Shown here: positions 48,002-61,942 of the stretch, piece by piece | How the letters are laid out: the number at the start of each line of letters is the position of its first letter | Numbering within the stretch: the stretch's first letter is position 1 | Assembly (NCBI RefSeq): GCF_000003855.2 | Contig: NW_003101666.1 | Span: 909,129-973,128 of the forward strand | Length of the DNA: 64,000 bases | From: Blastomyces gilchristii SLH14081 | Taxonomy: Eukaryota; Ascomycota; Eurotiomycetes; Onygenales; Ajellomycetaceae | Direction: 5' to 3' | Translations under genes and position numbers: made by a program | The notes under the pieces: generated by a model | Database searches by the model: none | The model's input: only the letters and a program-made list of their open reading frames with translations | What the model was told of the DNA's origin: nothing

Positions 48002-48018
48002 GTTATAAGCCTGGTAAG
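48002..48018 (+). promoter_or_regulatory. Primer-binding site of G, half-tRNA (initiator Met) type
   Basis: GTTATAAGCCTGG begins at the base after the LTR. It is complementary, apart from one transition, to the anticodon arm of initiator tRNA-Met (CAGGCUCAUAAC). Priming from an internally cut initiator tRNA is established for Drosophila copia and yeast Ty5. The assignment here is from memory of the tRNA sequence. Confidence 0.5.
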
Positions 48019-48231
48019 AAGCATCTGAAGAGAAGCGCGATACATCAATCTCAAATCCTCATTCAAACTGATAACTATCATTTGAACTGAGACAATTGAT
48101 TCTCATTTGTATACAGTCTGAACTACTCAACTGTTATATCATATCTGATTCCCAGTAAGCAGCATCTGAAGAGAAGCACGATACATCAAACTCAATTCTC
48201 ATTCAAATTTGATAACTATCATTCGAACTGA

Positions 48232-48398
48232 TGTGGTTCGGAAGAACGTACGACCGTCGGATAATAACGCGGCCGCTTCCGAACTTGCTTACGAATGTAA
48301 AGGGGCCATAGCAGCCACTAATTAATTTAGTGTACAATATATAAGAAGCCGGTGTACACCTGTAATCATACACTGGCTCAAGCAATCTTTGAATCACA
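48232..48398 (+). repeat. 5' LTR of A3
   Basis: Outer U3 edge keeps nine CpGs. Inner U5 edge keeps one (GCCGGTGTACACC). Confidence 0.9.
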
Positions 48399-48832
48399 TC
48401 TGATAGCATGTCTAAAAATCAGTGAGAAGTGCAGGCTCCTCCAGGGTGTGATAATTTTGTCTATGAAGTGATTCAGAGTTATCATGTCAGTGTGATTCTA
48501 GAATGCCTCAAAAGATAGTGTATGAAGAGCAGTGAGCAGAAGAGTATTTAATTCATGCTGCTTTGCTTATTGAGGGAAAACTTCATGTTCAGATGAATGC
48601 CATGTATGAGATGCGAATGAATGAGATATGAGAAAGAGAATGAAAGTGATGAACCAGATTGAAAGAAGTTCACTCCTCACTTAAAAGAAGAATAAAAAGA
48701 GAGAGTGATCATCATCAGAGTTATATAATGATAATAGAAATCATATAATGATATAGCAATATAATGATATAGTGATATAACAATATCGCAATATAATAAT
48801 AGACATTGTACAATCAATGAGAAATCACTGAA

Positions 48833-50280
48833 ATGAATATCTTCTCTAGTTAATATAAATAACACTCTTCTCTGCTATCTGAACTGAAAGATATGCAGAA
48901 TCTCTCAGAGAATTTACTTAAAATAGTAAGAAAAGCAGTCAAAACTGCTGAATCAGAATCAAAGCTTCATACATGTACAAGAATTCTAAATGAGATTGAG
49001 GTCTTGTATATGCAGTGACAGGCTGAGATGAAAGTCAAACAATAATTGACATTTACAGTGAATCAAGTATTCACTATGAAGAGCTTTACTGATGCAATCA
49101 TCATCATTAATAAGAATAGAGAAAATCAGGTCTTAGATCTGCAGTAGAAGATTGAACATTTATACAGATAGATAACTACACTGAATCTGAAGATCTCATT
49201 ACAATTACTTACAATCTCTTCAGAAGTATACACATCATCAGAGATCACTGTGCAGAATGAGAATCTGAGCATGAAATATATCAAGCTGAAAGATCTGCTG
49301 AAACTATTAAGCTTTAATAATGACTGAAAAAATGATGCTGCAATCAGCTGGCTAAGTCAGATGTAATTATATTATTGAATTAAATATAAACTCACAGACA
49401 GACAGTTAACAGAATTCTAATAAGTCTTAAGATCTGTTATATTTCTACATGAAAAAGTGAAGTCATTATGAATAACTGATAAAAAGATGAATCTCACAGA
49501 CTTAGAGTGATATCTATTCTCATAAATATGAAATGAGTTTTTCAAATGAATCTTATATAACTTTGAGAAAGTGAATACATGAGATAATATTATAAACACT
49601 TCACTAAGTGTAGATAAGTAAGTGATCTTATATTATACTTCACACACTTCAGCTTATACTATCTTGTATTGAATGAAGAGCTTTCAACATCTTTCTGTTT
49701 ACAGATCTTTATTCATGATCTTACACTCAAATTGAGAGCAGAATAAAAATGCTTAATCTTATAATTAAGTATGATGAAAGAAGTGTACAATATTCTCATT
49801 ATACAGAAACAAGCAAGTCAATTATAATAGAAAATACTGCAATTGAGTATATCTCAGTGAAGAACAGATAATCAGACTTCTATAATACAAGTCATATATC
49901 TGAATGTAATAAATCTAGATCTGAATGTCATTGCTAAAGCACTGAATTCTCTGAAAAAGAAATTCTCTGAGTGAAAATCTTGATATCATAAGCATTGAGC
50001 TTGCTTTAACTGTAGATGTTAAAATCATGATGTAAAAGATTACACACAGCATGCACAGTCAAGAGAAGCAAGAGAGTTAAAAAACTAGCAGAATTAGTAA
50101 GCTCAGAGACACTTGCTGATATTCTATGAAAAGTCTTCAAAGTGAAAGAGATGTCTGTATTAGAAGACTCTTTGAATTCTGTGAATATTAAGAGAAAGTA
50201 GGCTTCTGACTGAGATGCAGATGAGAATAAAGTGAATACTTATCTCAATGTCTTGAGACCTGAAAAATGTATAAGAGACA
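48833..50280 (+). pseudogene. gag: Gag of A3, broken
   Basis: Collinear with A1 Gag from ATG 48833. Zinc knuckle at about 50003 reads CFNC...NH...DY. More stop codons than A2. Confidence 0.72.
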
Positions 50281-50284
50281 CTTG

Positions 50285-53200
50285 AGTAAGAATCAAGAGA
50301 TGACTGTAAAAGTGTTAGTGAACACAGAAGCTTCTATATAATATATTAATAATTATATGATCTGAAGACTGAAAGAGGTCTGCTGAGTGAAGAATCTCTG
50401 ATGTATAAAATTATCTAATAACTGATATTTAATATCATCTGTAAGAGTAAGAGTTTCCTTGTACTTCAGAGAATGATCTTGCTATATTTGAGTGTAAGAG
50501 CTGCAGAATGTGAAATACAATCTTATTCTTGAACTTAATTGATTTCAAAGGTTCAATCTGCAGATTCAATGATGTATATGTTATATACAGTTGATCAATA
50601 GAAAGAAAACAGTTCATATAATTCTATCAACTGATATGAGAAGAATATTTCACATCTCTGATATAGAAGAATTAAATCTGCTTACATATTAACAAGTAAA
50701 GAGAATGATTTGCAAGACCTCATTCAAAAGCATTCTGTATATCATATGAGACTCAGAAGTGGAGAAAACCAAGATAAAAAATATATAGAAGAATAAGTGT
50801 ATGAAGAAGCTTCTGAAGAAGTATGAAAAGATCTTCTGAATAGATCTTTCATCAGAATTACTGTCAGAATGAGGATTCATACATGAGATTGACACAGAGA
50901 ATGCAAAACCAGTCAATCAGAATGCATATTCTCTGTCACAAACATATCTTGAAGAACAGAAGTGTCAGATCACAGACCTTCTAGAATGTGATCTCATACA
51001 ACTCTTATCAAGTGTATAAGACTTTTCAGTTCTATTCATGAAAAAGGCAGATGAGAAGTGATGAATGTGTATCAATTATCAAGCACTTAATAAACTTATA
51101 ATCAAGAATAAATATTCACTATCACAGATTCAACAACAGTTGAATTCAGTTGAAAACATCTAATATCTATCAAAGATTAATCTTCTCTCAGAATACTGAC
51201 AGATCTGTATAGACAAACTATCAGTCTCACAAACCACATTTAATACACAATGAGAGAAGTTTGAATTCCTGATAATATTATTCAGTCTAATAAATACACT
51301 TATTATCTTTCAAATAATGATGAATACAATTCTTTATAAACAGAATGAAATCTCATATCTTGTATATCTCAATAACATTCTAGTCTTTTCAAACTCATAT
51401 GATGAATATCTGAAGCATCTCAATGAAGTGCTTATAACTCTGACTGAGTATAAGCTCTATATTAAATCAACAAAGTATATATTTAAAACAGAAGAGTTGA
51501 AGTTTGTAGAATATGTAGTGAGTGATGACTGTATATATCTCATTTCAGAGAGATTGAATGTTATAGTGAATTAACTGCAGCTGAGAAATATACACTATAT
51601 ACAACAGTTTCTTGAATTGATCTCATATTATCACAGATTTATCAAGAATTTCATATGAATATCTGCATCACTCTCAGATCTCTTAAGAGAAATGAATACA
51701 AATCTGTGAAAGAAGAAGTTTCATTCAATCATCTGAAATGCTGTGTGTGAAGAGGCTTTTCTCACACAGAGAGAATATGTAACAACATTCTCAGTGCTTA
51801 TTTAATCAGATTATAATAAATCTTTCTATATTGAGACAGACACATTCAAATAAGCTATCAGAGATGCTCTTCTACAGATAAGTAAGAACAGCAAGCTGCA
51901 TCTGATGACATATAATGATAGAAAACTATCAGACACTGAGCTCAATTACTCAGTGCATGAAAAGAAATTGCTAGTAATTAAGCACACACTGATGTTACAA
52001 AATAGATATATTAATAACAGACATATAATAACAGTGATTATAGATCACAAAAGTCTTATCTATCTATAATTAATAATGAAATCTTTCAAACACTTAGCAT
52101 GTTGAATCTCAGAGTTTCAAGTGTATAATCTTCATATCAAATACTGAAAGAGATCAGACACTGTGATATCTGATGCAATCAGTCACAGATCTGATTTCAT
52201 GAGTAAGAGCTCTGCAAATCAGATATAAGAAAAGTTCATATTAAATATGCTGAGAAGATATAAGAAATCAGAATGAGTGAATACAATGATCTCTTACTTG
52301 AAGAATGATAAGATATCAGATAATAAGTGTCTTATAAAAGTAGTAGAAGAGATGCTTTCAAACTTTAAGCTGAGAAAATTGAAAAATAATATTATGCTTT
52401 ACTGCAATCTAGAATACACAGAAGCTCTCTATCTAGAATATTTATTTAGACATGACTTAATAACTTACATGCACAAGGAATTCAGTTACTTAGAAAGCTC
52501 TGAACTCATAAGTGTACTCAAATCAAGAGTATACTGATCAAGCATGACTGAGAATATTCAGATATACACTCACAAGTGTCTGAATTACTAGGTTGTGAAA
52601 GAATCTAAGAAAGAATTAGAATGTGAGAAAGTATAATATCAGATGAAGTGTACAATACAACTGTTTAAATAATGAAGAGTGAATCTCATAGACATATTAC
52701 TATGAATGCTAAATGAAAATTGATGAATAATCACTGCTATTAATTACACTACTGACTGGCCAGTTGTAAAAGCAGTTTCAGAGATGATAGAGAAGATGAT
52801 AATGAAGTTTCTACATAATGAGATCTATGTTAACTATAAAATACTGTACAAGATTCTAACTGATAATAGTGTGAATCTTGTAGAAGAAGTAGTGAGGCAT
52901 TTTATAAGCTAGTTATAGATAAGACATTGTAGAACAATGTCATATTATCTGCAGATGAATGAGAAGATGAAATACTTGAATAAAATCTTGAGTAATATGC
53001 TGATAAAATATCTAGTGAGTAAGTCTATAAGATTATGAGATGAATATCTTGATCAGGTACTATTAGTCACATGAATTCAGCAGCATGCAGTCTTCAAGTA
53101 TTCATCATTCTATCTGTTGTATGAATTGCATCCATGCATTTCAGAGAATGCTTCAGAAAAAATGAGAGAGAAAATAGCAGTTACAGATACAGCAGTAGCA

Positions 53201-53760
53201 GTTGCAGATGCAACAGTCACAGACACAGAATCAAGATTGAAAGAGATCAGTCACACATATGCAAAAGCTAATGAGTTACTTCTGAACTGAGCAATTCAAT
53301 CAAAAAGAATACAAGACTTACTAGTTAAGAAATTGAGTCTTAAGATAAGAATGTGAGTTCTTGTATATAATGTGAGTTCTGAGAAGTTTTAATCTAGATG
53401 ATTTAAATTATATAAAATACTTAAATCACATTCTCTGAGAATATACACATTGAAAGAATCAGAGAGACAGATCTTATACAACTTAATAAATAATTCATAT
53501 CTTATAAAAGCAAAGATACAAGATCTGAGTGAATTATAATTATTTATAGTACTATTATCAGTGTTGAAAAAGAAGAGACTTATAATTGAAAAGTCTCACA
53601 AAGTAAGAGAAATCATAGATACTTATGAATCAGATGATCTCACTTATTTCAATCTTTTTACAATTATAAGAAAAGAATGAGAAGAAATGAAGAAATCAGA
53701 TAAATATCACACTTTAATAAGTAATGAGACTGTAGTCAGTCATATAATAATACACTGTAG
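50285..53760 (+). pseudogene. pol: Pol of A3, broken
   Basis: RT ends at 51317-51574 with LVYLNNILVFS. RNase H at about 51810-52070. Integrase zinc region at 52277-52620 and DDE core to about 53010. The GPY/F-like module is near 53390. A short Ala/Val/Thr-Asp repeat at about 53180-53230 differs in copy number from A1 and A2. Confidence 0.86.
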
Positions 53761-54329
53761 ATAGTGAATGTAACATGACAAAGAGCAGTCTCAAAGTAGC
53801 AGACTTGCATATGAATCAGATCACAGAAGAAAAAGAAATTCAGAGTTAAATTCAACTGTTTACATCAGTTTAATCACAGAGATAACAGAGAATGAAGCAT
53901 CTGAAATATCTGTGAATATATAAAATCAAGTCAACTTAATCTCTGAAAATACTCAGAGATCAGATGAGATTAGTTTTAATAAGTCATTCACTGTAGTGAT
54001 CTGAGCAGGTGAAGAGAGATAGTATAATATATAAGACAGAATTACAAAAGATGAAAGCTGCTGAACCTAGTTATTAAATGCTATATCATATAGAGATTAT
54101 ATAAGAGTAGTGACTAGCAGATAAAGAAAAAGTGTAAGAAAAGAAAAGAGATAATGAATTAATTATCAACTGTAAGAGTCAGCTGTAAAAGACAAATGTT
54201 ATCATACATATCTTATTCATTTTTATACATTACATATTAATCTATTTTCAACATCACATCATCTGAAAAATGTCAAAAATAAAGAAAATCTTAAAACTTG
54301 AGATCTGTAAGAAATTCAAGAGCTGCAAG

Positions 54330-56170
54330 CTGCTCTTATAATAATATTATACATATTTCTGATTTCTCTATCACTCTGTGTATGATATTAATGTCATTTA
54401 TTACAAGATTGACTGAAATATCAATATAGAAATGTGTATGTGTACATGTAGAAAAATTGAAGAAGAGTATGAAATCTGCAGAATCAGAAGTCAGAATAGA
54501 AAGAATAGAGATGAAAGAAACAGAAGAAGAAGAAGATATAGAATTAGATAAATAATAGCAGAAGTCACTCAGAGCTGAATACTTATAATCTGATATATAC
54601 ATAATCTTCTCTGCAGAAGAGGAAGAGAAAGTGATAGAAAAAGCTTAAGAGTAGAAGAGAGTAGTCTCAGCAGTATTATTATCTTTGATTAGAATAATCT
54701 CTGACACTGAAGTAACTAAGAATTATTATTAGCATATAAAAATCATAAAATCAGAGATGAGAATAGTTACTGAATGAATACTCACTGATCTTAGAGTTGT
54801 ATATGTAATTACAACATGTATGAGACTTCTTAGAAAGAGAGAGAGAAACACAGAGAAATATAGAAAGTAGAACACAGTGTGTGAACAGCTCATTCTCATA
54901 ATAACATTTCAGATAAGATATACAAGTCTCATATCTGTGAATATAAAAGAGTATGATATTCATATTTCTGTTTCTAAAAACACAGATATCTTTTGTCTGT
55001 ATTATGAAGTCAGATAATAGATATCAGAGAATAGACTGATATAGATCTATTATTTTAAAGAAATTCATCAAAGTAGATGTCTCTGCAATATTGAACTTTA
55101 CAGTTGTAAAAAGTTTCTTAATATCTATAAATATTATGACTTTATGCATAATAAAATCTATAATGATTTTCTCTAAGAATAGAAAAATCAGTGTTAGAAA
55201 GAAAAGATGAAAAGAAAAAGACTTACAATCTCAATACTGTTAAGAGAGAGAGTGATTCTCTGATATAAATAAATAATTATCTTATTATGAATATTTAAAA
55301 TAAATATAATAATCAGTGTCTGTGACTGAGCTTCAGATAGTTGTGTTGTACACAGTCTTTATACAATAAATTATTCTAGAAGTCAGTAAGAAGAGTGAGA
55401 GTATACATACTGAGAAACATGAATTATTAAGTTTACATAACATCTTCTTGAAATGAGAAGAGCTGATAATAAAAGCAGAGACAGTAGAATCAGAAGAAGC
55501 AGAAGTAGTGAGAGTAGAGATCACAGAAATAGAGATAGTAGAAGTGAGAGAATCAGACATAGAAGCAGATGTAGAAGATTAAGAGAGAGTAACAGAGAAA
55601 GAAACAGAGAAAACAGAGAGAGATGTAGAAGACTCAGTTATATATAACATAGATAATTTCTTTATTATCACATTCTTCAAGTTCTCAATTAATGATTCAA
55701 CATTGAAATCACAATCATTGACAGATGTGAATCTGTCAATATATGAAGACTCTATATGAATTAAAACATCAGTATCTGCAGTCACATAATATAATCAGAA
55801 AAACATAATCAGATATCACTGAAGAAAAGAGAGTCAGAGATGTATAAGAAGATAAAGAAGATATGTCATTCATGATAGTATATTCTAATGATTGTTAGAA
55901 GATAAACAAGTTCTGGTTATATTTCATAATGCATTACACTTACTGCTAATGAACTGCTCAGTATAAGTACTATAAGAACACTTATTATAAGAATAAAGAG
56001 TCATTGTCAGAAATGTGTATAATATGATAGATAAACAGATAGAAAGAGTTAAATAGAAGAAGAAGTAAGAATCTTGAATGAGATAGTAACATTTGATAAT
56101 GACAATGATGAAGAAGATAATTGAAGAATGAGAAAAGTTAGTGAATAAGTGATATAATATAGTGAAAGTT
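54330..56170 (-). pseudogene. Antisense extra gene of A3, broken
   Basis: Open blocks at 55579-55785, 55333-55560, 54751-54963 and 54336-54602 on the minus strand align with A1 and A2: IENLKNVIIKKL, a Ser/Thr-rich linker, FKKMLCKL, the Cys-cluster region (54874-54939, most Cys replaced by Tyr or His), and SVNLVINDINIIHRVIEKSEIC. The most decayed of the three copies. Arg/Ser-rich plus-strand ORF 55453-55647 is its shadow. Confidence 0.55.
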
Positions 56171-56310
56171 TCTTTATAAGAGTGTACATGAAATGCTAGC
56201 TGAATCAGAGATAGGTCACATGATTACAAATACTAGTGACACAGGAATCTGTATGAAGCTAGGGCGGACATCATGATCATGTGAACATGACTGAATCTGG
56301 TGAGAGAGAA

Positions 56311-56477
56311 TGTGGTTTGAAAGAATGTATGACTGTCAGATAATAACACAGCCACTTCTGAACTTGCTTACAAATGTAAAGGGGCCATAGCGGCCACTAA
56401 TTAATTTAGCGTATGATATATAAGAAGCCGGCGTACGCCTGTAATCGTACGCTGGCCCAAGCAACCTTTGAATCACA
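56311..56477 (+). repeat. 3' LTR of A3
   Basis: Inner U3 edge has no CpG (TGTGGTTTGAAAGAATG). Outer U5 edge keeps all five. Confidence 0.9.
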
Positions 56478-56560
56478 CTGAGACGATTGATCACCAATTC
56501 CAATTCTCATTCAAACTGATAACTATCATTTGAACTGAGACAATAGATTCTCACTTGTAT

Positions 56561-56933
56561 GCCCCAGTGGCTGAATGGTTAATGCGGCCACCTGGTAGCG
56601 CCTTGGCGTGGGAAATCAAGATGTGTGAGTTTGAAACCCGCAGGGGATACATTAAATCCGGAACTCAAGCATCTCAGGTTTCTAATAAATACAGAGATGT
56701 ACAAATTGCTCCAACAAAATTGCTCTATGTTTCTGAGATGGAAAGTTATTATCACATGTATTTAATTGTCACTCCTTTGTATTTTCTATGTTCTTATTAT
56801 CTTGATGTGATCTTAACACCTGTATTTTCTTCTGTATAATCAACACTTGGTCTGTATTTAACATCACACAAGGACTCATCATAAGCTCCGCTTGCATATG
56901 AGTATAATGAAAGAATAATAATAATAATACTAA
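56561..56933 (+). mobile_element. tRNA-headed SINE family F, copy F2 (373 bp)
   Basis: About 90% alike F1 by eye over its length, flanked by the 10-bp duplication TCACTTGTAT (56551-56560, 56934-56943) in the Copia leader. A and B boxes conserved. Ends in an AAT tail after TATAATGAAAG. The variable-arm hairpin is damaged by transitions (GGAAATCAAGATGTG). Confidence 0.87.
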
Positions 56934-57055
56934 TCACTTGTATACATTCCGAAATACTCAATTATTATACACTCTGAATTCTGATCATATCTATTCTCAA
57001 ATACTTGAATTAATTTCTCAATTCATTCAATATAACCGATATAACAGACAAGACA

Positions 57056-58130
57056 ATGTCTAGTGTGACAGTTCACCTTAGTGTTTCTGAAGATTGGAAA
57101 TTTTGGTACAAGCATATGCTAGAATATGCAAAGAACAAGAAGGTATCAGACTTTATTATTCTTGATAAACCTGATATCTTCTCTGCACAAGAAGAACCTC
57201 TGAAACCTGAGTGTTCAGAAGAAGCCACTGCAGAGGTCAAGATAGCATATAATATCAAGATCACTGCATGAAAAATCAAATATATGAAATATGAGAAATT
57301 GAATGAAGGTATGACAAAGATACAAGATATTATATGAAGAACAGTGAATGTCACAGAGCTATGACATGTATGCAGCAAGAATGATAATATGAAGAAGAGT
57401 ATTTATTTATTAAGAGATTATCTCTTCTTCACAATCACAGACTATCAAGATAATGTGAGAATCTGATATCATAATCTCTGCAAAGCACTGAAAAACAAAG
57501 ATATAGAGAAGTGATTAAATGACTGATCACTTATTGAAAATGATATCAAAGAGATGAATATAGCTGAACAGTTTAACTTGAAGAAAGACTTCTTAAATGT
57601 GAATCTAGCTATTAATACAGGTTATACACACGCATAGGCTAAAGATGTCTGATGTGATAAAGATGTCATATCTTTGATAGAGTTAGTTAAGAACTTCAAG
57701 AAATGATATAGAGAAATGAGTATTCTCAAAGAAGATAAATCTATGAACTTTGCTACTCTTAATGAAAGATCTCAGCAAAATATCTCATTATTAGCAACAT
57801 TTGAAAACTGCATCTGTGAAGCCCGTTACTGATACACTCAGTGCTACTATCTTAATCTCTCAAGAAAGCTACCTGAATGAAAGGAAAACGGGGAGAAGAG
57901 AACTCAGATTGATCAAGCTCTTAAGAATCAAGAATTAAAGAGACATGTTGATTGAGTGATATCTAGAGATTCATTCATGAATATAGATATGATAGATGAA
58001 GCAGTTCTAGAAGAAATAATTCTGAAGTAATCAGATTCTCAATCTATTAATCATCAATCTATCAATTAGCAGATCTGAAAAATATTGATGAACTTTTCAA
58101 ATTCTCACTTCTATCTCTGAAACTTCTGAA
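57056..58130 (+). pseudogene. gag: Gag of Copia G, broken
   Basis: Open from ATG 57056 for 71 codons: SVSEDWKFWYKHMLEYAKNKKVSDFI, which matches the Copia Gag N-terminus (a W-x-x-W-Y pattern followed by a W/D-Y/F-I segment). The frame then continues with many stops through a helical region to about 58130. A zinc knuckle is not clear. Confidence 0.75.
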
Positions 58131-61100
58131 TCTTTGATACTGGCATGAAACAGCATATATGCAATAATCAAACACATTTCCTATTCTTTACACCTGCGAA
58201 TGAGAACGCGGAAGTCTATACAGACAATTCCAGCACTAAAGTTGAAGGTTATGAAACTGTTAGAATAATCATGATAAATGAAGCAGATAAGCAGTTCAAT
58301 ATCAACCTCATCAACACCACTTACATCCCGAATTTTCATACAAATATCATCACATGGAAACCGTGTTTTCATATAGAAGGCATCTATTATGATGAAAAAG
58401 ACTTCAGATTGTGAAAACACACAGATAATACAATCTTTATATATATTGAAGTATTTGAGAGATTGCTAGTTACAGAATATAGTGAAATAGCAGTTTTCTC
58501 AACTATCTTGAAAAAATTCACTATCAAAGTCACTGCAGCTATCACATCACACACTTCTAACATCATTATATCTGAAAAAATGATATCTTTAAATTCTTTA
58601 ACTTCTATAAATTCTTCTTCTAATCTGTCATTACATACTTTAACAAATCATACTTTCAACCTATCAATATATATAAAACCTTCTCAAAAATCTAAGATCT
58701 CTATAGCTACTTAGTCTACATGATATAAGAGATTAGAACATTCATTAAAAATCATTATTTAAAAGCTTACAAATAATATAACTGGTATTTAAATCATCAA
58801 TTTAGAAAACACTGCAGATGAGCTTATCACTGAGCTTTGTGAATTCTGTTATCTATCTAATGCAAAAAATCAAATATCTAGATGTCTTCACATTAGATCT
58901 TAAATATCATTCAAACATCTATACACTGATATTATATATGGCCCTACACAGTACTATAATGATGAGTGTTATCTCATACATTTTATATGTAATTATCTCC
59001 ATTTTCATATAGCTATAACAGCTATCTGAAAATCAGAAATCTGAAAAGCTCTTAGATAAGCTATTAATTAAATTAAACATCAATTCAACTGTACTACAAA
59101 GATCATTCATATCAATAATGATACTGCAGTCAAGAAAGCAGATGACTTCACAAATTGAATAAATAATGAAGATCTAGAGATGAAGTATTCTACAGAGTAT
59201 ATTCATGAGTAAAATGATGCAGCAGAGTGAGTAGAAGTAATATTAATAATAAAGACAAGAACTCTACAGATAGAATCTCTTCTGTCATAATTACTTTTCT
59301 CTGAGATCACACTTACTGTTATCTACCTTGCAAATCAAACCTCTACTAAAATTCTAGATTGAAAGTCATCTCTATAAGTATTGAAAGAATTTCTACAAAT
59401 CAAATCTCACTTCTGCAGTTATCTTTGAATCTACAGATGTCACATCTATGCAAAGATACTGAATGAAGTTCTTAATAGAAATCACTCTTAGAAGCTAGAT
59501 TCTTGAGCATATATTAAATATCTAGTTGAATATGATTCTACAAACATCTATTGAATCTGGATTTCACACTTAGAATGAGTGATAAGAGTAAGAGATGTGA
59601 TGTTTGATAAGAATAGAAAATTCAACTCTGAAGATCTCTACATTGAAAGACAACTAAGAGATTGAGTATCTAAGAAGATGAAGCTTCTATATATGAAAGT
59701 TTGAGAATCATCAATGACTTCTATCAATCAATTGAAAGAGATTATAGATGCAGATATTAATGTTTTCTACTCTAAAGAAAATGCTCAAAGCTCTGAAAAA
59801 ATAGAGAAGAAGAATAATGAGTATAATTATTATAACATATTGATTCTTTCTACATCAGATTCAATACTAGAGTCAACAGGTTCTGATGTTCATATTAATA
59901 CTTATTCAGCTGTGATAGATAATTGAACATGAAACATTGCATCTAGAGCTCATGATATTAGTACTGACTTTGATGAAGTAAATATCATTGATGACTGCAG
60001 AACCTGAAAATGTAGAGCTGCTTATCTTGTAACAGTTACAAATATCAAAAACAATTCATTTCAAAGGATCAATGAGACATTCTCTCAATCACATTCAGAC
60101 TTCTACAAGTCTCAAAATTTAATTTCAAATACTGTTTTCACAGTTATCAACAATACAGCTACATCAACAGCATTCATATCAACTTCAAGAATTCATAGAT
60201 CTCAACTGTCAGATTCTTCAAATCACAGAGCAGATATTGAAAAACACTCATATCACAAGGAATTTGAGAACACTGTTAAGCAGGAATAGAATAGTATATC
60301 TCTGTAGAATACATATGAAATTACTAGTAGATCACAGAGAGACATTTCAGTAATTTCTCTATGATAAATATTCATCTACAAATTCAATGATGAAGGTTTT
60401 CTTTTGAAATACAAAGCTTATATCTGCATACACAGAGATCTTCAATCAATCACAGATCTCACTATAAAAGCCTACACACTAGCTGTCAGAGATCTCTGAA
60501 TCTTGTTAGCTCTAACAGCAGTATTCAATCTAGATGTGAAACAGCTAGATAAAATTAATGTCTTCATTAATAGTAATATCAATGAGCTAGTATATATGAA
60601 ACTACCTGATGAATGATGAAAGTTGAAGAGGATACAAAATTTGAAGTATACAAATCATGTACTAAAACTTCTATAAGTACTATATAAATTATACAGATCA
60701 TTTCTTCTTTGATTAAATGAACTATCTTCAATATTGAGAATACTAGGCTTTATCTCTATATCAGAGAATTGATGTCTCTTCTCTAATGATCAATTAATCA
60801 TCTTCTTCTATGTAAATGATATCATCATTCTATCATAATGAGAAGATTCAAAAGAAAGAGATCAACTAATCAAAGATCTTAAAAATGCCTATAAGATCTG
60901 ACAGATAAGAGATTTGAAATGATTTCTCAACATGTGAATAATACACAATCATCTCAACTTGAAGCTCTGACCATGTCAGAATGCCTATATTGATAATATA
61001 GTTAATACATATCATCTCATACACACTCGCAAGGCCTATACTTCACTAACTGATACTCTGTTAGAGCCTTTTAATAAGTCAGTCATATTCACAAAAATTC

Positions 61101-61825
61101 ATCATTATCAATAATATATCAGCTTCTGCATCTACTCAGTAATGATGACTTGCTCTGATATCATATATACAGTGAATAAACTAGCTACATTCATGACAAA
61201 TTCATCAGAATATCACTTATCAGAGATGAATAGAATGATATCTTATCTACATAATATGAAGAATCTTGCTATTCAATATAATGATAACATTGACAGATCT
61301 CTACAACTTGATCTCAAACCTGATATCATTGAAGTCATCAGTAATATCTCTTTCACAGATAATCTAAATTACTGCTCTACTCAAGAATATATCTTCAAAC
61401 TATTCAGTGAGACTGTTGATTGAAAATCAAATAGACAGATAATTATAACTACATCTATCACTGAAGCTGAGCTTGTTACTATCTCACAAGCTGACAAGAA
61501 GTCTATCTGATGAAATAGATTCTTTCAATATATTCAATTTAAACCTGGTCACAAGATCTGTATTCAATGTGATAATTATCAAACTGTTAACATTCTTACA
61601 AAGAAAGACCTCTCTATAATCACAAAGCTTTATCACATTGATATATATGGAAGCTGGCTCTGAGAATGTGTTCAATTCAGTGATATTACAGTTGATTGAG
61701 TGTCTACAGCTCAGATGCCAGCGGATGGCCTCACTAAGGCTCTGTCACATCAGAAACATACAGAATTTATCAAGATACTAGGCCTACTTGATATATTAAA
61801 TATCATCAAGGCGCAAGCAGAATAA
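58131..61825 (+). pseudogene. pol: Pol of Copia G: protease, integrase, RT, RNase H, broken
   Basis: Protease: FDTGMKQHICN at 58131-58163 fits D-T/S-G-A-x-x-H-I-C, followed by the pre-integrase segment open at 58145-58414 (FFTPANENAEVY, IPNFHTNIITWK). The integrase C-terminal part near 59520-59650 reads LVEYDST and VIRVRDVMFD. RT at about 60260-61000: KYKAYICIHRDLQ, LDVKQLDKINVFIN, VYMKLPDE, FFYVNDIIILS for Y-V-D-D. RNase H near 61140-61760: ITEAELVTISQA, CDNYQTVNIL, then MPADGLTKAL, the typical Copia end. Transition-type stops throughout. Confidence 0.9.
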
Positions 61826-61942
61826 TGATATAAATGATCTATTTTAGTGTAATCTCTAAAGATTCATCTACACTCTTTTTGATTATTTTCATGCAGCTTC
61901 AATTACACTTTCTTTTACAGGTTACATTCACTGAAAAGAGTG

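Larger units (their letters stand above)
48232..56477 (+). mobile_element. Ty3/Gypsy family A, copy A3, complete but decayed (8.2 kb)
   Basis: 167-bp LTRs (48232-48398 and 56311-56477) flanked by the 4-bp duplication CTGA inside the Copia leader. Same gene content as A1 and A2, including the antisense region. GAGAGAGAA purine tract before the 3' LTR. This is the deepest layer of nesting: A3 in G in E3 in the D flank. Confidence 0.92.
48013..56560 (+). repeat. Tandem ~140-bp leader repeats of G, split by A3
   Basis: A unit starting AGTAAGMAGCATCTGAAGAG and running through CATTCAAACTGATAACTATC and CTCATTTGTATAC begins at about 48013 and again at about 48151. The second is cut by A3 at 48232. 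Part of a third (CATTCAAACTGATAACTATC) is at 56508-56560. They lie between the primer site and Gag. No ORF. Confidence 0.65.

Noticed and set aside
58181..58420. Minus-strand ORFs opposite Copia Gag and protease (also 57073-57378)
   Set aside because: They are shadows of the sense Copia frames, which carry the recognisable motifs.
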